This document shows positions 1-5,618 of a stretch of 5,618 nt of DNA, one piece after another. Each line of letters begins with the position of its first letter. Positions within the stretch are counted from its first letter, which is position 1. Source of the stretch: Segetibacter sp. (GTDB taxonomy: Bacteria; Bacteroidota; Bacteroidia; Chitinophagales; Chitinophagaceae); contig JASLBT010000036.1 in the NCBI GenBank assembly GCA_030146445.1, forward strand, positions 1 to 5,618, read 5' to 3'. Under the pieces are notes generated by a model, which saw nothing but the letters and a program-made list of their open reading frames with translations, did no database searches and was not told the origin of the DNA. Made by a program: the position numbers and the translations under genes.

Positions 1-1
1 C

Positions 2-409
2 GATGCCGTCAACCCCTCAAGCGGAGCCCGCTCATCCGCAGCTGACCTTGCAAACTTTCTTGCAATGCTCCTGAACAAGGGATCATTTAACAATAAGCAG
101 GTCTTAGCTGAAGCTTCGGTTGCCACATTGCTTTCCTTACAGGCGGAGTCAGCATCAATAAAAGGTACTCCGAAGGCAACAGAGGGATATAACCTTGCTC
201 TGGGCAGCTGGGTAATGGAAGAAAATAGTACAGGAAAACCGGTCGCGTACACAAGTCCCTCTCTTGCCGGCACATGGCCAATCCTGGATCTTTGCCGCGG
301 TTATGCATGTGTAATGTTCACCAGGCAGCTCTCAACTGAACCGCCGCGGCAATTATACCTCGAATTAAAATCAATGATTGACGACAACATCAACCGGTCC
401 TGTCAATAA
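2..409 (+). CDS. Serine hydrolase of the beta-lactamase (class C/PBP4*) family, C-terminal fragment
   Basis: The reading frame is open from the window edge to TAA at 407-409, giving 135 visible residues, so the real start lies upstream. The first codons read DAVNPSSGARSSAADLANFL followed by AMLLNKGSF. This is the conserved helix of beta-lactamase-related serine hydrolases, where 'GARSTAxDLAxFxxMLLNGG' is typical. Further on, a glycine-rich stretch (YNLALGSWVM) and the segment around SPSLAGTWPILD..RGYACVMF fit the closing beta-strands of the fold, resembling the 'SPGxFGTxPWID..RGY' variant. The SxxK and YxN catalytic motifs would lie before the window and cannot be checked. Family members act as esterases, D-amino peptidases or beta-lactamases, usually in the periplasm; the substrate cannot be told from this fragment. 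An internal ATG at 65 is not the start because the homology extends upstream of it. Confidence 0.82.
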   Translation, partial: DAVNPSSGARSSAADLANFLAMLLNKGSFNNKQVLAEASVATLLSLQAESASIKGTPKATEGYNLALGSWVMEENSTGKPVAYTSPSLAGTWPILDLCRGYACVMFTRQLSTEPPRQLYLELKSMIDDNINRSCQ

Positions 410-805
410 GCCAACAGGCAGCCGATCTTGCCCGTACAGATGATCTTCTGCCATCGAAAGTCATTTCTTTTGGTGACAGGTGATAATATCCCGCTTTTTT
501 TGGGGTTTCGAGCATCGGAAAACATTAAAAGCTCAGGTATTACTTTTAGGATCCCGCCCATTCGAGTCTGCAAGAAAGCTCGCTTTGGTCAAACAAGCAG
601 CTATTAACAAAAACTTAAGAAGTTTCCTCGGAAACCTTCAAAGCACCCTCAGCCTAAGTAACTGATAATCAGCCTGCTTTGATCACACTTTGATGGCACA
701 GAGCGTGCATGGGGGCAACCGAAACAACCAACAACAGGATACATCATAGAATATAAATAATTAATTAAAAACGGTCGCTTCATTCGCCGAAGATGTATTA
801 AGAGT
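410..805. other. Intergenic stretch, no convincing gene
   Basis: About 400 bases separate the serine hydrolase from the next promoter. The only open frame of note is a 61-codon GTG-start frame (480-665, +) with no recognisable motif, no promoter motif at a sensible distance and no conserved look; I do not call it a gene. A loose inverted repeat (CCTGT at 399-403, ACAGG at 414-418) follows the hydrolase stop but lacks a T-run, so it is not a good terminator. Bases 741-775 are AT-rich and lead into the promoter of the FG-GAP gene. No tRNA, riboswitch or repeat array was seen. Confidence 0.55.
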
Positions 806-813
806 TACCTTTG
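783..813 (+). promoter_or_regulatory. Bacteroidetes-type promoter of the FG-GAP gene
   Basis: TACCTTTG at 806-813 matches the Bacteroidetes -7 consensus TAnnTTTG exactly. With the usual 19-base spacer, TTCG at 783-786 sits where the TTTG -33 element is expected (one mismatch). Transcription would begin near 819-821, leaving a leader of about 15 bases before the ATG at 835. The -7 box overlaps an in-frame TTG at 811, which argues against that codon as the translation start. Confidence 0.6.
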
Positions 814-834
814 ATAGGCAACAACCAGATCAAT

Positions 835-2337
835 ATGTCAACACCCGTTTCAAAGAAACTCTTCGTCACCATACTCGGGATTTTCTTCTTTACCGTTACA
901 TGCTTTGCCCAATTACCGGAAATTACTTCGTTTTCGCCGCTTAAAGCCGTAGCGGGAACCAGGGTAATAATTGATGGGGCAAACTTCAACGCTGATGCTT
1001 CTGGTAACGTAGTCTTCTTCGGAGCGGTGGAAGGTAAAGTCGTGAGTGCAACGCCCAACAAAATTGAAGTCATTGTTCCTGCAGGAGCTACTTTAAAGCC
1101 GATTTCTGTTCTCAATAAAACTTCCGGTTTGATCGCGTTTTCGAGAAGGCCCTTTATCCCGACTTTTGCAAACAGTAATGCTTATGGCTCCAATCTTCCG
1201 GCAAACTTCTATAAACCACAGGTAGATTTTCGTACACAGAATTTACCTTTCTCGGTGGCTACTGCCGATGTAGACAATGATGGAAATGCTGACATCGTTG
1301 TCGTTAACCAATTTTCGAATTCCGTTTCTATATTCATTAACTCAGGACGCCCCGGGGCAATTTCTCCTTCATCTTTCAGGCAGAGAATAGATTTACCAAC
1401 CGGGAACAATCCCTGGTGCGTTGCCGTTGAAGATGTGGACAACGATGGTGCAAAAGATATTATCGTGGCGAACAATGGTCAACCTTCAACTGTGTCTGTG
1501 ATGCGGAACACAAGAACACTGGGAAATGTACAGTTCGCATCTAAGATGGACTTTGCCTGCGGATACGCTCCTACTTCAATTTCAGTGGATGATATCGACA
1601 ACGACGGCAAATCAGAAATTATTACCTCGAACCGCACCGGAACGGTTTCAATTCTTCATAACAGGTCTCTACCGGGAGTATTAAGTACTAACTCTTTCGC
1701 CAACAAGGTCGATTTTACCCTTGGTACTGTCTTGCGCTTTATTGCTCTTGACGATATCGACGGCGATGGCAAAAACGACCTGGTAATCTCTAACGAACAG
1801 GGGAACAGCGTGTCTGTTTTCAAAAACAACACAACACCCGGATCCATCAACTCGAATGCATTCAATTCGAAAACAGATTTTGCAACCGGGAACAATCCTG
1901 TTGGTGTTGCACTTGCAGATCTTGACGGCGACAATAAACCCGAAATTATCACCGCCAACAGCGGGGCTAATACAATCTCAATACTACACAATAACTCATC
2001 AAACGGGGTTATTTCCAATGGGTCGTTTGGTTCTAAAATCGATATCTCTGCCTCTGAAAAGCCATACAGTGTTGCCATTGCAGATGTTGACGGAGACGGT
2101 AGGCCCGACATCGTGACAACTAATGCAAGCGGTAGATCAAACTCGATTTCTGTTTACCGGAACTTATATAACTCAGGAGCTTTTACCGGGGCCTCCATCG
2201 GCAACAGGACTGATTTTAACGTAGCAAAGTATCCGTACTCGTTGGCCATTGGAGACCTCGATGGCGACGGCATTCCTGAGCAGGTGGTCACCGGTTATAA
2301 CACGAACGTTGTTTCGGTATTACAATCCGTTCTCTAA
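835..2337 (+). CDS. Secreted IPT/TIG domain and seven-repeat FG-GAP/VCBS beta-propeller protein
   Basis: A 500-aa exported protein. Residues 1-25 form a signal peptide (lysines at 7-8, hydrophobic core 9-22, probable cleavage after CFA, residue 25). Residues 27 to about 108 are an IPT/TIG immunoglobulin-like domain, with the typical opening LPEITSFSPLKAVAGTRVII. From about 128 to 500 come seven FG-GAP/VCBS repeats of about 55 residues, each with a calcium-loop motif DxDxDG: D145, D200, D253, D307, D362, D417 and D474 start them. The fifth loop reads DLDGDN, with Gly replaced by Asn. Seven units would close one propeller. Such proteins usually bind ligands or adhere at the surface or outside the cell; the partner here is unknown. 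No type IX secretion C-terminal domain follows the last repeat, so release to the periplasm or export by another route is possible. The ATG at 835 is preferred over in-frame TTG at 811 because the latter lies in the promoter. A terminator follows. Confidence 0.9.
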   Translation: MSTPVSKKLFVTILGIFFFTVTCFAQLPEITSFSPLKAVAGTRVIIDGANFNADASGNVVFFGAVEGKVVSATPNKIEVIVPAGATLKPISVLNKTSGLIAFSRRPFIPTFANSNAYGSNLPANFYKPQVDFRTQNLPFSVATADVDNDGNADIVVVNQFSNSVSIFINSGRPGAISPSSFRQRIDLPTGNNPWCVAVEDVDNDGAKDIIVANNGQPSTVSVMRNTRTLGNVQFASKMDFACGYAPTSISVDDIDNDGKSEIITSNRTGTVSILHNRSLPGVLSTNSFANKVDFTLGTVLRFIALDDIDGDGKNDLVISNEQGNSVSVFKNNTTPGSINSNAFNSKTDFATGNNPVGVALADLDGDNKPEIITANSGANTISILHNNSSNGVISNGSFGSKIDISASEKPYSVAIADVDGDGRPDIVTTNASGRSNSISVYRNLYNSGAFTGASIGNRTDFNVAKYPYSLAIGDLDGDGIPEQVVTGYNTNVVSVLQSVL

Positions 2338-2433
2338 CTCTGCTGCTTCCCGGCTGGTACGGTAGATTGCTGAACGTCTCAAAGCTGCAGGTGGACGTCT
2401 GTATCGAATCGACCTCGAATATGATATTAACCT

Positions 2434-2465
2434 TTATGCCCCGACACATCGGGGCATAATTTTTT
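2434..2465 (+). terminator. Rho-independent terminator after the FG-GAP gene
   Basis: A perfect 11-bp stem (2434-2444 with 2449-2459), rich in G and C in its centre, closes a CACA tetraloop and is followed by a run of T to 2465. It lies 97 bases after the FG-GAP stop codon and ends about 21 bases before the next start codon, so it should separate the two genes. The stretch 2338-2433 before it shows no gene. Confidence 0.88.
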
Positions 2466-2486
2466 ATCAATGTCTTGTAAACTGTT

Positions 2487-2750
2487 ATGCCAAACGAAAC
2501 CGAACATCAACCATTACGTGAAGATTTAGACAAAGACATGCAGATACCCGGGGATGAGTACGTGAACATGGAAGGGGAGAACAGAAGCACAGCCGCTGAA
2601 GGAACTCTTAAAACTATTGAGCAGGATGGCAACCAGCAAAAGAATATCCCCGAAGAAATAAAAAAAGACTCCCCTGCTCCTCCTGACGGAACTAAAAGGA
2701 CTAGTCTCGCTGAGGACGAGTCAATGGATAAGGACGCCGTTTCCTCTTAA
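2487..2750 (+). CDS. Small acidic, probably disordered hypothetical protein
   Basis: An 87-aa frame starting with ATG (MPNETEHQPL) and ending at TAA. I do not recognise a family. It has about 22 acidic against 10 basic residues, no cysteine or tryptophan, one tyrosine, and no hydrophobic segment long enough for a membrane helix or signal peptide, so it looks like a soluble, intrinsically disordered protein. The terminator just upstream means it needs its own promoter within about 20 bases; no good TAnnTTTG box is visible there. It ends one base before the stop codon of the convergent dgt gene. The 123-aa protein on the other side of dgt has the same character, starts similarly (MP, then polar acidic residues) and shares a short AED(E)SM segment, but such low-complexity similarity is weak evidence of kinship. 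That it is translated is inferred from its length, ATG start and codon use like its neighbours. Confidence 0.55.
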   Translation: MPNETEHQPLREDLDKDMQIPGDEYVNMEGENRSTAAEGTLKTIEQDGNQQKNIPEEIKKDSPAPPDGTKRTSLAEDESMDKDAVSS

Positions 2751-2751
2751 C

Positions 2752-4131
2752 TCAGCGATGTTGCGGAATATCAATCCCCTTTAACTTACGGTAAAGCTCT
2801 GTTGCAAACAAATCGGTCATTCCGGAGATGATATCAAAAGCATTCATGGCCCGTTCATAAGGCAAATCGGTTTCCTCAAACTCACGATATTGCATTGGAA
2901 ATAGTTTTAAGATCTTCTTGTCTTTATGATCCGGATCCGACTTTAGTAATGCTGGCACGAATAGCTGCAGGAGCTCCCCCATGACGTTATAGCCTGCAAT
3001 TTCGATTTCGAGTACCGTGTCGTGGTTATAAATTTTTTGATTCGACAGTTCCATTACCGTTGAAAAGGCGTTGCACTCTTTTTCAATCACATCCAGTAGC
3101 GTATCATTAAAACGCCCTGACAAAATCTGGTTGCGGTGTTCCCAAAAAACCTCAGCTGCATAAGCCGTCAGGGAATTGATCACCCGTGCGCGCAGGTAGC
3201 TGATTCTTTCATTTTCGTCGTCAATCCTGTTACAGGTGGAGGCAATCTTTCCGGCGTTATCGGCTGGTCTCTTCAGCCGTGCCAGAAGGTCAATCAATGA
3301 GTCTTTCACAACATTGTGCGACAATATGCCAAGACGGTGTGCATCCTCCAGGTCTATCACCCGGTAACAAATGTCGTCCGCAGCTTCTACGAGGTACACG
3401 AATGGATGACGGCTGTAGATCAGCGGTGACTCAAATTCCAGTGGCATGCTCAACCTGGTAGCTATTTCCTGCATTGCCGTTTTTTCCGATTGAAAAAAGC
3501 CATACTTTTTCCTGTGTTTAAACCGGTTATCCACTGCAGCTGCTTCACATGGGTATTTTATGATTGAACCCAGTGTAGTGTAAGTCAATCCTAATCCTTG
3601 CTGAAACCTTCCTTTAAAACGATGGGTGAGAATCCGGATCGCATTTGCATTTCCTTCAAAATTTGAGAGATCGGCCCATTGCTTTTCGTCGAAAAATGAT
3701 CGCAATGGGGTGCCCTCAATACGCAGATCTGAGTGGTTGATAAAGTAAGCCGAAATAGCCTTTTCGCCTGAATGCCCAAATGCCGGGTTTCCGATATCAT
3801 GTGCAAGGCAACCCGCTGCGACAACATTTGCAAGCTCATATTTATAAAACTCGTAACTGTCAGTCTCCCTCGACAATTCCCCACCAATCATCTTGCCTAC
3901 GATGTTTCCTAATGATCGGCCGACACTTGCCACTTCCAATGAATGGGTCAGCCTGTTGTGCACGAAGGTGCTGCCCGGCAGGGGGAAAACCTGCGTTTTA
4001 TTTTGTAACCTGCGGAACGCTGAAGAGAAAATCAGCCGGTCGTAATCTTTCTGAAAGCCCGATCGTGGGCCTGACTCGGCCCTGGTTTGCCCGATCCTGT
4101 CAGCGGAAAATATGCGATCCCATTGCATCAT
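2752..4131 (-). CDS. dgt: Deoxyguanosinetriphosphate triphosphohydrolase (dGTPase)
   Basis: The family hydrolyses dGTP to deoxyguanosine and triphosphate in the cytoplasm and so shapes dNTP pools. The protein is 459 aa from the ATG at 4131. The N-terminal segment ending in DYDRLIFSSAFRRLQNKTQV and VFPLPGSTFVHNRLTHSLEV is the hallmark of the family. HD-domain metal ligands are visible: His63 in RLTHS, His111-Asp112 in LAHDIGNP, and the Asp252/Asp253 pair in EAADDICY. The FEGNANAIRILT segment (about 158-169) is also family-typical, and the length is normal for Bacteroidetes members. The frame stays open upstream to another ATG at 4197 (22 more residues), but related proteins start close to the MMQWDRIFS segment and a promoter-like box lies inside the extension, so I chose 4131 (4128 is equally possible). 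It converges with the 87-aa gene and diverges from the 123-aa gene. Some dGTPases take part in phage defence; nothing here shows that. Confidence 0.93.
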   Translation of the reverse strand: MMQWDRIFSADRIGQTRAESGPRSGFQKDYDRLIFSSAFRRLQNKTQVFPLPGSTFVHNRLTHSLEVASVGRSLGNIVGKMIGGELSRETDSYEFYKYELANVVAAGCLAHDIGNPAFGHSGEKAISAYFINHSDLRIEGTPLRSFFDEKQWADLSNFEGNANAIRILTHRFKGRFQQGLGLTYTTLGSIIKYPCEAAAVDNRFKHRKKYGFFQSEKTAMQEIATRLSMPLEFESPLIYSRHPFVYLVEAADDICYRVIDLEDAHRLGILSHNVVKDSLIDLLARLKRPADNAGKIASTCNRIDDENERISYLRARVINSLTAYAAEVFWEHRNQILSGRFNDTLLDVIEKECNAFSTVMELSNQKIYNHDTVLEIEIAGYNVMGELLQLFVPALLKSDPDHKDKKILKLFPMQYREFEETDLPYERAMNAFDIISGMTDLFATELYRKLKGIDIPQHR

Positions 4132-4150
4132 ATCAGGGGGCTTTAGACTG

Positions 4151-4184
4151 CAAAATAAAGGAAGAAAAGAGTCAGAGGTCTCAA
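4151..4184 (-). promoter_or_regulatory. Possible dgt promoter
   Basis: On the minus strand TTATTTTG (4158 down to 4151) differs from the Bacteroidetes -7 consensus TAnnTTTG by one base and ends 20 bases before the ATG at 4131, nearly the same distance as for the FG-GAP gene. A TTG at 4184-4182 lies 23 bases upstream, at the upper limit of -33 spacing. If real, it excludes the longer dgt start at 4197. Confidence 0.33.
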
Positions 4185-4197
4185 CCAGGCATGGCAT

Positions 4198-4242
4198 AGT
4201 TTTTACATTTTATATATAATTACTTCAACTAAACTTTTATTT
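4198..4242. promoter_or_regulatory. AT-rich divergent spacer, possible promoter of the 123-aa gene
   Basis: These 45 bases are almost entirely A and T and lie in front of the 123-aa gene and behind the dgt start region. TACATTTT at 4204-4211 (+) is one base off TAnnTTTG and lies 32 bases before the ATG at 4243; no clear -33 element accompanies it. The A/T-rich leader without Shine-Dalgarno sequence is usual for Bacteroidetes genes. Confidence 0.3.
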
Positions 4243-4614
4243 ATGCCACGCGATACATCTGATATAGGTAGTACAGGTCTCGAACAAGGCGGCGGTAATC
4301 TTGGTAACGATTACAGCAGGCGAATTACCACTGACCGGAATGAGCAAAACACCACAACCAATGTGGGGAGTTCAGCTTCTCCAGGAGAGAATAACGATCG
4401 CTCGGAGCGCATGCTCGACCGGGAAGAAGATCCAAACAGCGAGGAAGCGATCCAGGAAAAGGTGCACCATCATTCCGACAGGTTATCTGCTGCCAGCGCT
4501 GAAGATAGTATGCGAAGTGACAACCAGGGGCCGGCGAGCAAGATTCTGGACGGCGATGAGGGAGGTAGTTTACCTGATCCGGAAACTGCATCTTTCAGCC
4601 ACGACGAAGACTAA
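4243..4614 (+). CDS. Acidic, low-complexity hypothetical protein
   Basis: A 123-aa frame from ATG (MPRDTSDIGSTG) to TAA. No family is recognised. It contains about 28 acidic and 11 basic residues, many Ser, Asn, Gly and Thr, no Cys or Trp, one Tyr and one Phe, a small histidine run (HHH near residue 75) and no hydrophobic segment. It is therefore probably soluble and intrinsically disordered along its full length. It is transcribed away from dgt across an AT-rich spacer and ends 22 bases before a strong terminator, so it looks like a complete single-gene unit. A second frame over part of the same bases (from 4301) is longer but has no terminator-consistent end and reads through the hairpin, so I take it as a shadow. 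The protein resembles the 87-aa product on the other side of dgt in composition and opening residues; common origin is unproven. A role in stress tolerance would be a guess. Confidence 0.62.
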   Translation: MPRDTSDIGSTGLEQGGGNLGNDYSRRITTDRNEQNTTTNVGSSASPGENNDRSERMLDREEDPNSEEAIQEKVHHHSDRLSAASAEDSMRSDNQGPASKILDGDEGGSLPDPETASFSHDED

Positions 4615-4636
4615 TCACTCAGGGCTGCTACGGCAC

Positions 4637-4678
4637 AAAACAAAAACGGAAGGCTTGAAACCTTCCGTTTTTGTTTTT
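4637..4678 (+). terminator. Long-stem terminator, potentially bidirectional
   Basis: A perfect inverted repeat of 17 bp (4637-4653 with 4661-4677) encloses a seven-base loop. The GC core CGGAAGG/CCTTCCG is flanked by A-rich sequence on the left and T-rich on the right, so it can terminate transcription in both directions. It ends the 123-aa gene. Its T-rich arm runs right up to the ATG at 4680 of the PdeM frame. Confidence 0.9.
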
Positions 4679-4694
4679 GATGGCCTTACCTTTG
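4663..4694 (+). promoter_or_regulatory. Bacteroidetes-type promoter of pdeM
   Basis: TACCTTTG at 4687-4694 matches TAnnTTTG exactly and is identical to the -7 box of the FG-GAP gene. The -33 position at 19-base spacing holds TTCCG (4663-4667), only a weak match and part of the terminator's right arm. Transcription would start near 4700, downstream of the ATG at 4680, which would force a later start codon. Confidence 0.45.
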
Positions 4695-5396
4695 CTGCCT
4701 CAATTATTTTCGTTGCAGCCACCGGAGAAGTATTTATTACATGAGCAAACATTATGGTTATCGTCTGAAAAGTGTATTTACTGGCAAGATCAAAAGGCAC
4801 TCATCGTCTCCGATCTGCATTTTGGTAAAACAGGTCACTTCAGGAAATCCGGGATAGCGGTGCCGCAATCTGTGTATAAAGAAGATCTTCAGCGGCTCTT
4901 TAGCCAGATCCAATATTTCAGGCCCACGCAGTTAATTATTGTTGGCGACCTATTTCACAGCGTTGCAAATAAAGAGGTGGATTATTTTCTGAAATGGAGG
5001 CGCGACGTTGCCAGCCTTCGGCTACTCCTTGTGAAGGGTAACCACGACATCCTGAAAAAAGATTGGTACGAGCACGCGGACATCACGGTAACTACCGGCC
5101 ATCTTTCGTTAGATCGGTTCTGTTTCGTTCACGATATCAAAGACGCCTGCGAACCATCGGAAAATACATCGTACTTTTTTAGCGGACACATTCACCCCTG
5201 TATCGAACTGAATGGGGGCGGAAGGCAATCACTTAAGTTCCCCTGCTTTTATTTCAATAAGAAATTTGCAATATTGCCCGCCTTCGGAAAGTTTACCGGC
5301 TGCGCGATGATCGACAGGGTTTCCGCTGATGACGTATTTGCTATTTTGCCCTCAAATCCCGCCAGGGGTGAACATGGAAAAATAGTGAAAGTTTAG
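4680..5396 (+). CDS. pdeM: PdeM-like ligase-associated DNA damage response endonuclease (metallophosphoesterase)
   Basis: A calcineurin-like metallophosphoesterase of 238 aa from ATG 4680. Metal-site motifs appear in order: D45-L-H47 (in LIVSDLHFGK), G89-D90-xx-H93, G120-N-H-D123, H151, and G169-H-I-H172-P. The segment GKTGHFRKSGIAVP after the first motif is characteristic of PdeM, named for its association with an ATP-dependent DNA ligase and an Lhr-type helicase. Those partners are absent from the window. The start is uncertain. The ATG at 4680 touches the terminator's T-rich arm and lies upstream of a good -7 box; family members usually begin about ten residues before the LWLSSEKCIYW segment, which would fit TTG at 4713 (227 aa, 19 bases after the -7 box). 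No in-frame ATG exists between 4680 and the DLH motif. I keep 4680 as the conventional choice. TAG ends the gene at 5396. Confidence 0.85.
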   Translation: MALPLLPQLFSLQPPEKYLLHEQTLWLSSEKCIYWQDQKALIVSDLHFGKTGHFRKSGIAVPQSVYKEDLQRLFSQIQYFRPTQLIIVGDLFHSVANKEVDYFLKWRRDVASLRLLLVKGNHDILKKDWYEHADITVTTGHLSLDRFCFVHDIKDACEPSENTSYFFSGHIHPCIELNGGGRQSLKFPCFYFNKKFAILPAFGKFTGCAMIDRVSADDVFAILPSNPARGEHGKIVKV

Positions 5397-5456
5397 GTGA
5401 AATCCTGACGTGGGAGCAAACAGCCCATACATCATTCTACATTGATGATTGTCTTT

Positions 5457-5597
5457 TTATAAGAACCTGCTTATGGAAACTTTAAGCCTTTTTGCTGCAT
5501 CTACTATCGTAACCCCGGCTAGTGTAACCAGTCCAAACAGGATAACCCATATACCAGTGAGGACTTTAGGTTTATACTCGTATTCGTAATACTCCAT
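5457..5597 (-). CDS. 46-aa single-pass membrane protein, hypothetical
   Basis: A short minus-strand frame from ATG (5597-5595) to TAA (5459-5457). The N-terminus MEYYEYEYKPK is rich in tyrosine and glutamate. Residues about 12-32 are hydrophobic (core GIWVILFGLVTLAG), long enough for one membrane helix, and are followed by a basic tail with A34-A-K-R-L-K and a final SRFL. The positive charges after the helix suggest an N-out/C-in or signal-anchor topology, which is inference. An in-frame TGA lies four codons before the ATG, so this start is the only ATG start possible within the window. I do not recognise a family. It converges on pdeM across 60 bases with only a weak hairpin. Organised charge and hydrophobicity in so short a frame make it more likely than chance to be real. 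Confidence 0.55.
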   Translation of the reverse strand: MEYYEYEYKPKVLTGIWVILFGLVTLAGVTIVDAAKRLKVSISRFL

Positions 5598-5618
5598 AGC
5601 GTTTCAGGTTGCTGAAGA

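Noticed and set aside
480..665. 61-codon GTG-start frame after the serine hydrolase
   Set aside because: No recognisable motif, no promoter motif at a suitable distance, rare start codon and a length expected by chance.
694..708. Small hairpin around GCAC/GTGC before the FG-GAP promoter
   Set aside because: A 4-bp stem with no flanking conserved structure; no basis for a riboswitch or small RNA.
1209..2111. Minus-strand frames opposite the FG-GAP repeats
   Set aside because: They mirror the periodic calcium-loop codons of the real gene, giving repetitive serine-rich translations; shadows.
2366..2510. Open stretch reading AERLKAAGGRLYRIDLEYD, protein-like at first sight
   Set aside because: It has no ATG or GTG start after its upstream stop, and it would read through the 2434-2465 terminator hairpin; most likely chance.
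2752..4131. dgt as part of a phage-defence island
   Set aside because: Dgt looks like the ordinary housekeeping Bacteroidetes enzyme, and no integrase, transposase, restriction or toxin gene is nearby.
4301..4744. 147-aa frame overlapping the 123-aa gene
   Set aside because: It runs through the strong 4637-4678 hairpin into the pdeM promoter region and has no recognisable features; a frame shadow.
5430..5458. Possible terminator between pdeM and the 46-aa gene (ATCAT/ATGAT stem, then a T-run)
   Set aside because: The stem is only 5 bp, all but one pair A-T, with a 9-base loop; too weak to call.

Overview
The window (about 47% GC by eye) looks like a chromosomal segment of a Bacteroidetes bacterium, probably Chitinophagaceae-like. 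Four things point there: two exact copies of the Bacteroidetes -7 promoter motif TAnnTTTG (both TACCTTTG), start codons without Shine-Dalgarno sequences, a Bacteroidetes-style dGTPase, and a secreted IPT/TIG plus FG-GAP/VCBS repeat protein. No mobile element, CRISPR array, tRNA or rRNA was seen.

Layout. (1) Bases 2-409 (+) are the C-terminal end of a beta-lactamase-fold serine hydrolase cut by the window edge. (2) Bases 410-805 hold no convincing gene. (3) A promoter at 783-813 drives a 500-aa exported protein (835-2337, +): signal peptide, IPT/TIG domain and seven FG-GAP/VCBS repeats, which would form one seven-bladed beta-propeller. A strong terminator follows at 2434-2465. (4) A small acidic, apparently disordered protein (2487-2750, +) runs tail to tail, one base apart, into dgt (2752-4131, -), an HD-domain dGTP triphosphohydrolase. 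(5) Divergent from dgt, a second small acidic disordered protein (4243-4614, +) ends at a long-stem terminator (4637-4678). (6) Next is a PdeM-type metallophosphoesterase (4680-5396, +) with its own promoter motif and an uncertain start. (7) A 46-codon single-pass membrane protein (5457-5597, -) closes the window.

How they work together. The genes look like separate transcription units, not one operon: strands alternate and terminators or promoters separate most pairs. Dgt (dNTP pool control) and PdeM (named for a ligase-associated DNA damage response) both concern DNA metabolism, but nothing visible couples them. I see no clear evidence of a new multi-gene system. The least explained parts are the two acidic proteins flanking dgt, the 46-aa membrane peptide and the overlap of terminator, promoter and start codon ahead of pdeM.
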